Shown here one piece after another: positions 8,077 to 16,844 of a stretch of 34,382 bases of DNA (the stretch's first letter is position 1; each line of letters starts with the position of its first letter). The position numbers were made by a program, and so were the translations under genes. Source of the stretch: Comamonadaceae bacterium (GTDB taxonomy: Bacteria; Pseudomonadota; Gammaproteobacteria; Burkholderiales; Burkholderiaceae_C); NCBI GenBank assembly GCA_947476015.1, contig CANJOS010000016.1, forward strand, positions 1 to 34,382, in the 5' to 3' direction. The notes below the pieces were generated by a model that was not told the DNA's origin, made no database searches, and saw nothing but the letters and a program-made list of their open reading frames with translations.

Positions 8077-9591
8077 TTAAATTCGGCCGAAATATTCGCG
8101 TCGCTGAAATTCAACTTTGTCTTCTGCGTTGTTGAAGCGATGTTGCTCTGACATCTTGATTCGTTGGTAATAGCGCACAAAGTCTGCGCCTAAACTGCTG
8201 CTTAAAACGCTGTCTTCTCCCAAATGTTCGATGGCCTCCCCCAAGGTCAGAGGCAAGCGCATTGCACTTTCGGCATAGGGGGCATCTGTTGCAGGCGGCG
8301 CTGGTAATGTTTGTTCAATGCCATCCAGGCCCGCAAAAATTTGGGCAGCCATGTACAGATAGGGATTGGCCGCTGGCTCGCCCAGTCTGTTTTCAATGCG
8401 GGTGGCGGCATCGCCAGGACCGCCCACCACGCGCAGCATGGCGCCTCGATTGTCGCGACCCCATAAAATCGATTGTGGTGCCAACGCGTTAGGTTGAAAG
8501 CGACCAAAGCCATTCACGGTGGTGGTGCACAAAGATGTGATGCCCGGGGCGTGCGCCAACAAACCGGCCAAATAATGTGCACCTAAGTTGGACAGGGTGT
8601 GACGTGCATCATCGGTGCGCAGCGCTTCAGCTTCTTGAATATCTTGTGACGATGTGCGAGAAAAAACATTCTGTCCTGATGACAAGTCATAAAGCGATTG
8701 ATGCAAATGCCAACCGCTGCTCATGATGTTTTCAAAAGGCGGGCGGCACATGAAAGTGGCGTGATAACCGGCCCTTCGCAAGGCTTGTTTGACCGCACTT
8801 CTAAAAAGTAGCATGTTGTCAGCGGCTGTCATGGCATCGGTGGCTTTGAAAACCGCTTCAACTTGACTGGGGCCGAGTTCAATTTCCAACGATAACAATG
8901 GCAAGCCTAAATCCTGTGCGGTTTGTTTCACGATGCGAAGTGCAGGCTCTGCCCGGTCAAACCACAGCTCATTGAGCAGGTTGAAGCCAGGGTGAATCAT
9001 GCTGACTTGGGGTGCGGGCCCGGGCCATGCGGCTTGCGAGGGATCGGCATCGTCGCCATGCTCTGTGTCTCTGAGTTTGTAAATGTGAAACTCAACTTCT
9101 AGGCCGCATTTCATGCCCCAGCCTTTGGCGGCCAGTTTTCCCAGTGCCCGTTGCAAGATGCGGCGGGAGTCGTAGGGAACGGGTTCACCATTGGGGAACC
9201 AAGCTTGGCACAAAAGCCAAGCTGTTTTTTCGGCCCAAGGTAAAATTTTGAAACTGTTTGGATCAGGCAGCATCATGACATTGCTGGCGCCTTCAAAGCC
9301 GGGCAGCTCGTTTTTGACATCTGCTTCAAACACTTTGTACACCGTTCGATCGGAGGTGTCTTTGAGCAACAAGGTACTGACCATGCCCATGCCTTCTGCA
9401 AAGGCGGTTGCCAACTCTGAGGTGACCCATGTTTTGCCGCGCAAATTACCGTGGACATCGCACCACACCAATCGCGTCCATTCAAGGCCAGAGGCTTGTG
9501 CCAAGGCCAGTACACGTTGAACTTCTGCTTGTCTTGCGGGCGTGTTGATGCCGCACTTGTCAGCGAATGTTGCTGTTGTCAATGTCCTCAT
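8077..9591 (-). CDS. Glutamine synthetase family ligase (not classical GlnA)
   Basis: This 504-residue protein has the GS beta-grasp domain (about 30-130) and catalytic domain. Visible motifs are GLEVEFHIY (metal-binding Glu), ATFMCRPPFENIMSSGWHLHQSL (ATP/metal loop with the conserved His) and RIENRLGEPAANPYLYMAAQI (the usual R-x-E-x-R and N-P-Y region). The adenylylation-site style of GlnA is absent. This points to a gamma-glutamyl ligase, as in PuuA (putrescine) or the anilide synthases of aniline degradation, joining glutamate to an amine with ATP. It follows the Rieske oxygenase gene by 13 bases, so the two are co-transcribed, suggesting an amine or N-containing ring substrate. No ribosome site is obvious at this ATG; a TTG three codons in is an alternative. 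Confidence 0.85.
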   Translation of the reverse strand: MRTLTTATFADKCGINTPARQAEVQRVLALAQASGLEWTRLVWCDVHGNLRGKTWVTSELATAFAEGMGMVSTLLLKDTSDRTVYKVFEADVKNELPGFEGASNVMMLPDPNSFKILPWAEKTAWLLCQAWFPNGEPVPYDSRRILQRALGKLAAKGWGMKCGLEVEFHIYKLRDTEHGDDADPSQAAWPGPAPQVSMIHPGFNLLNELWFDRAEPALRIVKQTAQDLGLPLLSLEIELGPSQVEAVFKATDAMTAADNMLLFRSAVKQALRRAGYHATFMCRPPFENIMSSGWHLHQSLYDLSSGQNVFSRTSSQDIQEAEALRTDDARHTLSNLGAHYLAGLLAHAPGITSLCTTTVNGFGRFQPNALAPQSILWGRDNRGAMLRVVGGPGDAATRIENRLGEPAANPYLYMAAQIFAGLDGIEQTLPAPPATDAPYAESAMRLPLTLGEAIEHLGEDSVLSSSLGADFVRYYQRIKMSEQHRFNNAEDKVEFQRREYFGRI

Positions 9592-9604
9592 GAATTGATA
9601 TTCA

Positions 9605-10966
9605 TCATGTGCTTGGCGTGGCTGCTTCCCAAGGCGCTCCGTCGCGTTTGGCTTGCATGGTTTGTTGCGACCATGTTTGCCAATCTAGGGCGGGCGCAAT
9701 GCCATCCACGGTGTCGGGTCCAAAGCGTGTGGCAGCGACTTCGGCCTTGGCAAAGCCCGGTGGCAAATTGCCTGCCGCTGCATCGTCAATGGCCTTGGCC
9801 AAAATGCGGCGATTGGCAATGATGACTTTGTCGGAGGTGCCTAAATGTTCGCGTGTGCGATTTTGAATGGCGCCCATGCTTTCACAGGCCCACTGGTCAT
9901 GCACATTGATATCGTCTTCGCCCATACCCAAAAAAGTACGGGAGAGTTGTTCCTCGGGGTTGAATCCCCAGTTGTTGGGACGACCCGATTTGGGAATGTA
10001 GTCGGGCAAGCTCACCGCTTCGAGGCGTTGGTTGCGCATGGCTTCTTTGTTGACAGGATCGGCAAAGCTGGTGAAGACGGCATACCAGTAGGTGCGCGTA
10101 TCGTCCACCGGCACGTGCATTTGCGTGATGGTCATGGTTTCAGACAGGGGAATCACAAAGGTGTTGGGGAACAAAGCATTGGTGATGCGCACATGTGTGA
10201 GCTTGTCGTTCAATGGGCGCAGTGTGGTGAGTTGCAAGCCATAGGGTTTTTCGGCGTAGGAAATGTCGGGTTGGTCAAACTCGCGCATGACGCGGGTCAT
10301 GGGCCATTTCTCGCCATCAATTTCACCAGCACTGGCCCCTCTAAACTGTTTTCCGTAAGTGTCTTCTAAAGAAGCGTCATTGAAGAATCGATGCAAGAAA
10401 GAGGCGTGTGCGGGGTCGATGCCAACCTCAAATGCTTGAAGCCAATTGCAGTTCCACAATCCTTTGAAGGCGAAAGTGTGAGTGTCCGGCGCCTTAAAAC
10501 AGTCGATGGCCGGCATGGGCGGCGGCGTGCTGCCCTCGGGTCCCATCCAAGCAAACAAAATACCACTGCGTTCTTGAAGGGGGTAGTTGCGCTGTTTGAT
10601 GCGAGTGCACAAGACGCTGCCTTTGGGCTCAGCAGGCGTTTCGAGGCACTGACCCGTGATGTCAAACTTCCAGCCGTGAAACGGGCAACGCAGGCCATCG
10701 CCCTCGTTGCGACCAAAGGCAAGGTCTGCACCGCGGTGCGGACAGTCACGGTCTAGCAAACCAAATTTACCTTCCGCATTTTTGAACAAGACCAAGTCTT
10801 GACCCAACAATCGCACGGCTTTGACAGGCCTGATGGCCATGCTTGGGTCAAGTTGGGGATCGAATTCAGCCATCAAAGCCACCGGGTGCCAGTAATGGCG
10901 CAGCATTTCGCCACACGGTGTGCCTTGACCAATGCGCGTGAAGCGCTCGTTTTGTTCTGCTCTCAT
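9605..10966 (-). CDS. Rieske non-heme iron ring-hydroxylating oxygenase, alpha subunit
   Basis: This is an oxygenase component that uses electrons from a reductase to activate O2 at a mononuclear iron. The 453-residue protein has the Rieske [2Fe-2S] motif Cys75-Pro-His77 and Cys94-Pro-Phe-His97. The iron site is Asp184-x2-His187-x4-His192 (DPAHASFLH). The start, with NERFTRIGQGTPCGEMLRHYWHPV, and the length fit the phthalate-4,5-dioxygenase-like branch, whose members work without a beta subunit and take electrons from a separate reductase. No reductase or ferredoxin gene is in the window. It is the first gene of a two-gene operon with the GS-family ligase. The substrate is not predictable; demethylation or ring hydroxylation of an N-containing compound is possible. 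Confidence 0.9.
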   Translation of the reverse strand: MRAEQNERFTRIGQGTPCGEMLRHYWHPVALMAEFDPQLDPSMAIRPVKAVRLLGQDLVLFKNAEGKFGLLDRDCPHRGADLAFGRNEGDGLRCPFHGWKFDITGQCLETPAEPKGSVLCTRIKQRNYPLQERSGILFAWMGPEGSTPPPMPAIDCFKAPDTHTFAFKGLWNCNWLQAFEVGIDPAHASFLHRFFNDASLEDTYGKQFRGASAGEIDGEKWPMTRVMREFDQPDISYAEKPYGLQLTTLRPLNDKLTHVRITNALFPNTFVIPLSETMTITQMHVPVDDTRTYWYAVFTSFADPVNKEAMRNQRLEAVSLPDYIPKSGRPNNWGFNPEEQLSRTFLGMGEDDINVHDQWACESMGAIQNRTREHLGTSDKVIIANRRILAKAIDDAAAGNLPPGFAKAEVAATRFGPDTVDGIAPALDWQTWSQQTMQAKRDGAPWEAATPST

Positions 10967-11091
10967 GAATTCACTTTAACGCAAAAAGTGAAAGATGAAA
11001 ATGATTTCGCCCATGAATCCGCCACCCGCCACGGAACTGCTTTTTGTCTAAGGTACTTTGTTATCGGGATTGATCACTCACCATCACATGC

Positions 11092-11199
11092 ATGGGGCAA
11101 AATGCCTTGGGCCCGCCATTGAGTGATGTGGCAGGTGAGTTGTACCTCATTGAGCATGGCGATTACAAACGCTACGTGACCGACACCGCAGCGGATTAA
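11092..11199 (+). other. 35-codon open frame, possible small protein or gene remnant
   Basis: An ATG frame of 35 codons ends in TAA at 11197-11199, overlapping the miaB stop on the other strand. The translation (…GELYLIEHGDYKRYV…) is protein-like in composition, unlike typical random frames. There is no clear Shine-Dalgarno site, and a stop lies seven codons upstream. It could be the tail of a lost gene or chance. It is recorded because the 229-base gap between the Rieske gene and miaB has no other content. Confidence 0.2.
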
Positions 11200-12533
11200 T
11201 CAGCCAATACCAAGTCGCCTCTGAGTGAATGCGACAAGGCGGTGTTGATGCGGACGTCCACCATTTGACCTACCAGACGCATGCCATTGGGGCCGGCAGG
11301 GAAGTTCACCACGCGATTGCACTCGGTTCGGCCCGCCATCTCGGTTGCATCTTTGCGCGCAGGACGTTCGACCAAGATGCGCTGCACCGTGTTCAAGCGA
11401 GTTTCGCCAATGCGTTTGACGTTGGCTTCAATGGTGGCTTGCAAATGGTGCAGTCGCTTGAGTTTGACGTCGTGAGGTGTGTCGTCCTGCAAGTTAGCAG
11501 CGGGCGTGCCAGGCCGCGGGCTGAAGATGAAGCTGAAACTGGTGTCGTAGCTTACATCGTCGATGAGCTTCATCATTTTGTGGAAGTCTTCGTCGGTTTC
11601 GCCCGGGAAGCCGACAATGAAGTCACTGCTCATGGCCATCTCTGGGCGAATGGCGCGCAGTTTGCGGATGGTGCTTTTGTATTCCATCGCGGTATAGCCA
11701 CGTTTCATGGCCATCAAAATTTTGTCGGAGCCATGCTGCACGGGCAGGTGCAAGTGGCTCACCAACTTGGGCACTTTGCCGTAGGCCTCAATGAGGCGCT
11801 GTGTGAATTCGTTGGGGTGGCTGGTGGTGTAACGAATGCGCTCAATACCCGGAATGTCAGCCACGTATTCAATCAACAAGGCAAAGTCGGCGACCTCTGA
11901 GGTGTCGCCCATTTTGCCGCGATAGGCGTTGACGTTTTGGCCCAGTAAGGTGACTTCGCGCACGCCTTGTTCGGCCAGGCCAGCCACTTCAACCAAGACA
12001 TCTTCGAAGGGTCGACTCACTTCTTCACCGCGGGTGTACGGCACCACGCAATAGCTGCAATATTTGCTGCAACCTTCCATGATGGAAACGAATGCGGTGG
12101 GGCCATCCATTTTAGCGGGCGGCAGGTGGTCAAACTTCTCTATTTCAGGGAAGGAAATGTCAACTTGAGGCCGTTTTTTGGCACTGCGAGCTGCCAAGAG
12201 CTCGGGCAAGCGATGCAAAGTTTGAGGGCCAAAAACCACATCGACATAAGGCGCACGTTTGATGATGTCGGCACCTTCTTGGCTGGCCACACAGCCACCG
12301 ACGCCAATCAAAACACCCCGTTCTTTGAGGTGTTTCACACGGCCTAAATCGCTGAACACCTTTTCTTGAGCGCGTTCACGCACCGAGCAGGTGTTGAACA
12401 AAATGAGGTCGGCTTCGTCAACGTTTTGCGTGGGCTCGTAGCCTTCTGCGGCCTTCATGACATCTGCCATTTTGTCCGAGTCGTACTCGTTCATTTGGCA
12501 ACCGAATGTTTTGATGAATACTTTTTTGCTCAC
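11196..12533 (-). CDS. miaB: tRNA-2-methylthio-N6-isopentenyladenosine synthase MiaB
   Basis: MiaB is a radical-SAM methylthiotransferase that adds the 2-methylthio group to i6A37 in tRNAs. From the GTG at 12533 it has 445 residues. The N-terminal UPF0004 domain holds its cluster cysteines in [19 protein letters not shown] and [10 protein letters not shown]. The radical SAM domain has CSKYCSYC (C-x3-C-x2-C) near 150-160 with VPYTRG after it. A TRAM domain closes the C-terminus (about 375-440). The frame opens at TTG 12545, but the GTG has GGAG six bases upstream and gives the family start [15 protein letters not shown], so I chose it. It is a housekeeping gene unrelated to the neighbouring catabolic genes. 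Confidence 0.96.
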   Translation of the reverse strand: MSKKVFIKTFGCQMNEYDSDKMADVMKAAEGYEPTQNVDEADLILFNTCSVRERAQEKVFSDLGRVKHLKERGVLIGVGGCVASQEGADIIKRAPYVDVVFGPQTLHRLPELLAARSAKKRPQVDISFPEIEKFDHLPPAKMDGPTAFVSIMEGCSKYCSYCVVPYTRGEEVSRPFEDVLVEVAGLAEQGVREVTLLGQNVNAYRGKMGDTSEVADFALLIEYVADIPGIERIRYTTSHPNEFTQRLIEAYGKVPKLVSHLHLPVQHGSDKILMAMKRGYTAMEYKSTIRKLRAIRPEMAMSSDFIVGFPGETDEDFHKMMKLIDDVSYDTSFSFIFSPRPGTPAANLQDDTPHDVKLKRLHHLQATIEANVKRIGETRLNTVQRILVERPARKDATEMAGRTECNRVVNFPAGPNGMRLVGQMVDVRINTALSHSLRGDLVLAD

Positions 12534-12634
12534 AAGAGACTCCAAGCGTAGACTGGTTTATATCCAGGGGCTGATGGAAGGTCTGCGCCTTCAGGGGCAC
12601 AGTAGAACACCCGATTATCGCAGGGCAGGACGGA

Positions 12635-13210
12635 TTAGGATTGAGGTTCTGCTTTTCGATAGAACATGGGGTAATAACGCTGTGTGACGGGGCCATCAAA
12701 CGCCCATGACATGCATTTGCCAACATGGTGCGGCGGCGTGCTGGGCACTTCTTCAGGCAAGCCGGCTTGCTGAGCATTGAACTGGCGGGCTGAAGGGACG
12801 GTTTGGTAAGCGGCGGTGGCCATGTTGAACAGCAATTCGTTCAAATGTGTGCAACCTGCGGTGCCGCCCACGAACTTGGCAATGGTTTTACGCCAACCTG
12901 CGCTCAATGTGCTGCCAATCAATTGATGAATGCCCTTTTGCGATTGACTGCATTCGGGGTGTGGGATGTGGACCATGTCGGTGATCACATCGTGAATTTT
13001 GAAGTCATTGTCGATGGTGAGTCGAATGTTCATTTCGTGAACAGGGTGACCCGCTTCGCGAGGCCCTTGGCTGGGAATGATGAACGCATAGGGTTTGATG
13101 TCGGTCAAGTTGGCTTCGATGTCCCACAAGCCATCCCCCCGTTGGAATCCAGAATAGACCACGGTGCGGGTGTGCGAAAGTTTTCGCGGGGAGGGTGATG
13201 GAAGTGCCAA
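12635..13210 (-). CDS. DUF2889 family protein
   Basis: This protein of about 191 residues is recognised by its N-terminal pattern (RTVVYSGFQRGDGLWDIEANLTD) and an EMNIRLTIDNDFKIHDV segment, both typical of DUF2889, whose function I do not know. The C-terminus is rich in short aromatic motifs (MSWAFDGPVTQRYYPMFY). There is no signal peptide. There is no ATG: a TTG at 13210 has GAGAG seven bases upstream and fits the family start, and a TTG at 13237 is the longest option. It is divergent from the first catabolic operon across a promoter region holding the shared palindrome, so it probably belongs to the same regulon. Such genes are often seen near aromatic or ring-degradation genes (recollection, not checked). 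Confidence 0.75.
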   Translation of the reverse strand: MALPSPSPRKLSHTRTVVYSGFQRGDGLWDIEANLTDIKPYAFIIPSQGPREAGHPVHEMNIRLTIDNDFKIHDVITDMVHIPHPECSQSQKGIHQLIGSTLSAGWRKTIAKFVGGTAGCTHLNELLFNMATAAYQTVPSARQFNAQQAGLPEEVPSTPPHHVGKCMSWAFDGPVTQRYYPMFYRKAEPQS

Positions 13211-13300
13211 TTGCAGACTCTCAGATTTTAATTTCAATTATGACATGATCGATTTGATTTGAAGCAATTCAAGGCTTCGGGCCTCAGGGGGGACATCTGC

Positions 13301-13327
13301 CTAATTGTTCTATTGACAGGACAAATT
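13301..13327 (+). promoter_or_regulatory. Operator-like palindrome, copy 1, before the amidase/PuuE operon
   Basis: This 27-base element has a left arm AATTGTTC (13303-13310) and right arm GGACAAAT (13319-13326) separated by eight bases. The arms pair at six of eight positions. It matches the copy at 21994-22020 at 21 of 27 bases, the first 13 identical. A TTGACA (13313-13318) inside it could be a -35, with a weak GAGTAT 17 bases on (13336-13341). The start codon of the amidase gene is at 13373. The likely binder is the GntR-type protein encoded at 29231 (inference). Confidence 0.6.
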
Positions 13328-13372
13328 GTGCGTGAGAGTATCTTTCACATTCTTTTGAACTCTGAGGTTGCT

Positions 13373-14056
13373 ATGGAACTGTCTGATCAATCTGCCCGTC
13401 AATTGTTTGAACACGTGCAGGCCAATCCCACGCGGAAACGTTTTGGTTTTGGCAAAGTGCCAGCGCTGATCAACATCGATTTGCAAAAGGCCTACACCTG
13501 CGTGGGCGAGTTTGCCACTGCGTATGAAACTGACCCCAAGCAACTCCATTATGTGAATCAACTGGCGGAAGTCTTTCGCAGCAAAGGCTTTCCAGTCGTT
13601 TGGACGTATGTGGCTTACATGGCGTCAGGGGAGGACTGCGGCGTGTGGGGCACGCGCACCAACACGCCAGATTCTTTGCAAAATATCAAAGTGGGCAGTC
13701 GCCGTGCCGAGTTAGACGACCGCTTGGTCATTGATCGCAAGCGCGACATCATCATCAACAAGCGCATGGCTTCCACTTTTTTTGAGACCAATTTGGGTTC
13801 CCTCTTTACCCACCATGGTGTAGACACGTGCGTGATCACAGGCGGCTCTACCTCAGGTTGCGTTCGGGCAACGGTGGTGGACAGTCTGCAAAGAAGTTTC
13901 AGAACCATTGTTCCCATCGAATGTGTGGCCGACAAACATGAGTCGCCGCACTTTGCCAATCTGTACGACATGATGTTGAAGTACGCCGATGTGCTCACCA
14001 TCGCTGAAACTTTGGATCAACTCAGCAAAGTCCCTGGCAAAGGATCTGCAGCATGA
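13373..14056 (+). CDS. Isochorismatase-fold cysteine hydrolase (amidase), N-carbamoylsarcosine-amidase-like
   Basis: This 227-residue cytoplasmic hydrolase carries the family triad Asp36 (NIDLQKAY), Lys130 (INKRMASTFF) and Cys163 (GGSTSGCVRATVVDS). The GGSTSGCVRAT form of the nucleophile loop is typical of N-carbamoylsarcosine amidase/maleamate amidase-like members rather than true isochorismatases, so hydrolysis of a C-N amide or carbamoyl bond is likely. The frame is open from 13259, but the ATG at 13373 has GAGG five bases upstream and lies just after the palindromic promoter region. It is the first gene of an eight-gene operon; its TGA overlaps the next ATG by four bases. The substrate is unknown; the neighbours suggest the amide freed by ring opening. 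Confidence 0.88.
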   Translation: MELSDQSARQLFEHVQANPTRKRFGFGKVPALINIDLQKAYTCVGEFATAYETDPKQLHYVNQLAEVFRSKGFPVVWTYVAYMASGEDCGVWGTRTNTPDSLQNIKVGSRRAELDDRLVIDRKRDIIINKRMASTFFETNLGSLFTHHGVDTCVITGGSTSGCVRATVVDSLQRSFRTIVPIECVADKHESPHFANLYDMMLKYADVLTIAETLDQLSKVPGKGSAA

Positions 14057-14994
14057 CGGGCGCTGCCCAAGCGCTTCTCTCAAAGCGCGACCCTGGTTTT
14101 TACGACTATCTGCCCTACAACGACAGGCCCGTCATACGCTGGCCCAATGGGGCAAGGGTGGCATTTTGGGTGGCCCCCAATGTGGAGTTTTACGAACTCA
14201 ATCCACCGCGCAATCCTGCGCGTGCACCTTGGGCGCGCCCCGCCCCCGATGTACTCAACTATTCCTACCGAGACTATGGCAACCGCACCGGTTTTTGGCG
14301 CATGCTCGATGTCATGAAGCGCTGCAACATGCGCGGCAGTGTGTCACTCAATGTGGCCATGTGCGACCACCACCCCGAGGTGATCAAAGCGTGTGCCGAT
14401 GAAGCTTGGGAGTTTTACTCACACGGCACTTACAACACCCGTTATCTGATGGGCATGAACGAAGCGCAAGAGCGCCAAGTGATTCAAGATTCTATCGACA
14501 CCATTTACAAACACACGGGTCAAAAGTTAGACGGCTGGTTGGCACCCGCCCTCACCTACACGCCCAACACCATGGACCTGGTGGCCGACATGGGCCTCAC
14601 CTATGTCTGCGATTTGTTTCACGACGATCAACCCGGCCCCGTCAAGGTGAAGAAAGGCAAGCTCACCAGCATGCCTTATTCCTTGGAAATGAATGACACC
14701 ATTGTTTACAACGTGAACTTGGTTTCGCCGCGCCGTTATGGTGACATCCTCAAGCGGCAATTTGATCGTTTGTATGAGGAAGGCGAACATTCAGGGACGG
14801 TGATGTGCATACCCCTTCACCCCTACCTCATTGGTCAGCCTTACCGCTTGGCTGCTTTTGAAGAAGCACTGTCCTACATCACGGGGCACGAAAAAGTCTG
14901 GTTGGCCACGGGTCGAGAAATCGCACACTATTACAACGAGCACTATCACGCTGCTTTCACTGCAGCCGGCCACACAGTGGGAGAGGCACCATGA
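14053..14994 (+). CDS. PuuE-like 'polysaccharide deacetylase' family hydrolase 1
   Basis: This 313-residue protein is one (beta/alpha) barrel of the NodB/CE4 superfamily, in the branch that holds the metal-independent allantoinase PuuE. The motif Asn43-Val-Glu45 (APNVEFYE) sits where CE4 deacetylases have their catalytic Asp-Asp. Next come RDYGNRTG (about 73-80, like the YGSRAG of PuuE), Ser-His124-Gly, CDLFHDDQP and a late IPLHPYLIGQPYR histidine. There is no signal peptide, arguing against an extracellular sugar deacetylase. A cyclic amide or ureide is the likelier substrate. Its ATG overlaps the stop of the first amidase gene and its stop overlaps the next ATG, so all are coupled. It is closest in motif style to the third copy (15942). 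Confidence 0.85.
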   Translation: MTGAAQALLSKRDPGFYDYLPYNDRPVIRWPNGARVAFWVAPNVEFYELNPPRNPARAPWARPAPDVLNYSYRDYGNRTGFWRMLDVMKRCNMRGSVSLNVAMCDHHPEVIKACADEAWEFYSHGTYNTRYLMGMNEAQERQVIQDSIDTIYKHTGQKLDGWLAPALTYTPNTMDLVADMGLTYVCDLFHDDQPGPVKVKKGKLTSMPYSLEMNDTIVYNVNLVSPRRYGDILKRQFDRLYEEGEHSGTVMCIPLHPYLIGQPYRLAAFEEALSYITGHEKVWLATGREIAHYYNEHYHAAFTAAGHTVGEAP

Positions 14995-15941
14995 GCGCGA
15001 ATGTTTCTGCTCCTAAGCCATTGCCTGACGATTACCTCGAGTATCCACTGCGCCGCTATGGCATGGACCACGAGCGCTATGAATGGTCGATGCTGCCCCA
15101 GCGCAAACATGTCGTCTGGCCTAACCAAGCACGTGTGGCTTTGTGGGTGGTGCCCGCCCTCGAGTGGTTTCCCTTGAACATGGCGGGTGTGCCTTTCAAA
15201 CCACCCGGCGCCATGCAAACTGCCTACCCCGATTTTCGCCATTACACATTGCGTGACTACGGCAACAGAGTGGGTATTTACAGGATCATGAAGGCCTTGC
15301 AGCGCCATCACATTCCCGCTACGGTGGCGGTCAATGCCGCAGTGGCTGTTCGCTATCCCGCTCTGGTTGAGCAGTGCAACAAGTTGGGCTGGGAGATCAT
15401 GGCCAATGGTTTGGACATGGACCATCTGCATCACGGCGGCTTGTCGGCCGACGAAGAAAAGAAATGGGTGGACCAAACCCTCAGCATCTTGCGCAAGGCC
15501 AGTGGTCAAGCGGTGCGTGGTTGGCTCTCGCCAGCCAAGTCGGAGTCCTTCAACACGCCCGACATTTTGGCGCAAGCCGGCTTGGACTATGTGTGTGATT
15601 GGGTCAACGACGACATGCCTTACCCCATGCACACCAACAGTAAAAACTTGGTAGCCATGCCGCATCCCATCGACATCGATGACTACACCATCTTGGTGAA
15701 CAACCACCACACAGAAAATGATTTCCGTGATCAGCTGATTGATCACTTCGATGTGTTGTACAAAGAGTCAGCCACTGAAGGGGCGCGCATCATGCCCATC
15801 TCCTTGCACCCTTGGGTGATTGGCCAGCCTTACCGCATCAAGGCTTTAGAAGATGCGTTGGCGCACATCATGAGTCACTCAGATGTTTGGGCTGCCACTG
15901 GCTCGCAAATTCTGGATGCTTGGCAAGCCCAAGCCAGTTGA
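14991..15941 (+). CDS. PuuE-like 'polysaccharide deacetylase' family hydrolase 2
   Basis: This 316-residue paralogue of the gene before it has a ~40-residue N-terminal extension (LPDDYLEYPLRRYGMDHERY). It keeps the Glu58 motif (VPALEWF), LRDYGNRVG and SLHPWVIGQPYR. The segment that reads SHG or AHG in the other copies is ANG here, so the His (position 124 in copy 1) is Asn139. Its CDWVNDDMPY motif pairs it with copy 4 rather than copies 1 and 3. The changed residue suggests a different substrate, a non-catalytic partner subunit, or a shared active site. It is coupled on both sides: a four-base overlap upstream, and its stop directly abuts the next ATG. Confidence 0.85.
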   Translation: MSANVSAPKPLPDDYLEYPLRRYGMDHERYEWSMLPQRKHVVWPNQARVALWVVPALEWFPLNMAGVPFKPPGAMQTAYPDFRHYTLRDYGNRVGIYRIMKALQRHHIPATVAVNAAVAVRYPALVEQCNKLGWEIMANGLDMDHLHHGGLSADEEKKWVDQTLSILRKASGQAVRGWLSPAKSESFNTPDILAQAGLDYVCDWVNDDMPYPMHTNSKNLVAMPHPIDIDDYTILVNNHHTENDFRDQLIDHFDVLYKESATEGARIMPISLHPWVIGQPYRIKALEDALAHIMSHSDVWAATGSQILDAWQAQAS

Positions 15942-16844
15942 ATGTCGGCCGAGCGTTTGTCCATTGCCGGTCAAGAGCGTATACCTTATTCCGCGCTGCC
16001 TGAGCGCGCGCCTTTGCGTTGGCCTGAAGGTGCGCGCGTAGCCTTGTGGGTTGCGCCGAACATTGAGCATTACGAATACCTGCCAGAGCAAGTTCGAGTC
16101 CGCAATCCATGGCCTCGAGTGCCACATCCCGATATTTTGGGATACGGTCTGCGCGACTATGGCAATCGGGTAGGGGTGTGGCGGCTGATGGATTTGTTCG
16201 ATACGCTCGAACTGCCCATCACGGTGTCATTGTCGATGTCCGTGCTCGACATGTACCCGGACATTGCCGAAGCCATGCTCAAGCGTCAGTGGGAGTTCAT
16301 GTCGCATGGACTTTACAACACACGCTACCACTGGAATTTGACCGAAGGCGAGGAGCGTGCTGCCATTGAAGAGTGTCAAGAAATTCATGTGCGGCATACG
16401 GGGCAGCGTTTGAAGGGATGGTTTTCACCGGCAGCATCCAATACCTTGCGCACACCTGATCTCGTGGCGGAAAGTGGCATTCAGTACCTCTGCGATTTGT
16501 ACCATGACGATCAGCCCACACCCGTTCATGTGCGAGAAGGTGCATTGATCTCATTGCCCTATTCGATGGAAATTAACGACAGCATTGCCTGGCGACGCGG
16601 TCAAGAATCTGATGCGTTTGCGCAAAAAATGATCGATGAATTTGAGGAACTGTATGCCGAAGGCGCTGTGCATGGCCGTGTCATGAATGTGGCGGTTCAC
16701 CCTTTCATCATGGGGCAACCCCATCGCATTGGTGCTTTGGCCAAAACACTGGAATACATCCGCAGTCACGAGGGCGTTTGGTGCGCCACAGGCTCTCAGA
16801 TTGTCGACTGTTATCAACAACAACAACCCAAGGACAAGCCATGA
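15942..16844 (+). CDS. PuuE-like 'polysaccharide deacetylase' family hydrolase 3
   Basis: This 300-residue protein is the third copy in a row. It shows Asn40-Ile-Glu42 (APNIEHYEY), LRDYGNRVGVWR, Ser-His122-Gly with LYNTRYHW, CDLYHDDQP and VAVHPFIMGQPHR. These motifs resemble copy 1 closely, so the two probably form one subtype. It lacks a signal peptide and the metal motif of true CE4 deacetylases. The ATG follows the previous TGA with no spacer, and the stop overlaps the next gene's ATG. A step in cyclic amide or ureide hydrolysis is the best guess from the PuuE relationship; the substrate is open. Confidence 0.85.
   Translation: MSAERLSIAGQERIPYSALPERAPLRWPEGARVALWVAPNIEHYEYLPEQVRVRNPWPRVPHPDILGYGLRDYGNRVGVWRLMDLFDTLELPITVSLSMSVLDMYPDIAEAMLKRQWEFMSHGLYNTRYHWNLTEGEERAAIEECQEIHVRHTGQRLKGWFSPAASNTLRTPDLVAESGIQYLCDLYHDDQPTPVHVREGALISLPYSMEINDSIAWRRGQESDAFAQKMIDEFEELYAEGAVHGRVMNVAVHPFIMGQPHRIGALAKTLEYIRSHEGVWCATGSQIVDCYQQQQPKDKP

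Noticed and set aside
8082-8099. TTCGGCCGAA palindrome near the end of the GS-family gene
   Set aside because: It lies inside coding sequence, is short, and has no T-run or second copy that would make it a terminator or operator.
13259-13372. Upstream extension of the first amidase to 13259
   Set aside because: It would code over the palindrome and promoter region. The ATG at 13373 has a GAGG ribosome site and gives the family N-terminus.
14053-16844. Polysaccharide or chitin deacetylases acting on cell wall or exopolysaccharide
   Set aside because: There is no signal peptide or CE4 metal motif, and the motifs and operon partners fit the PuuE branch.
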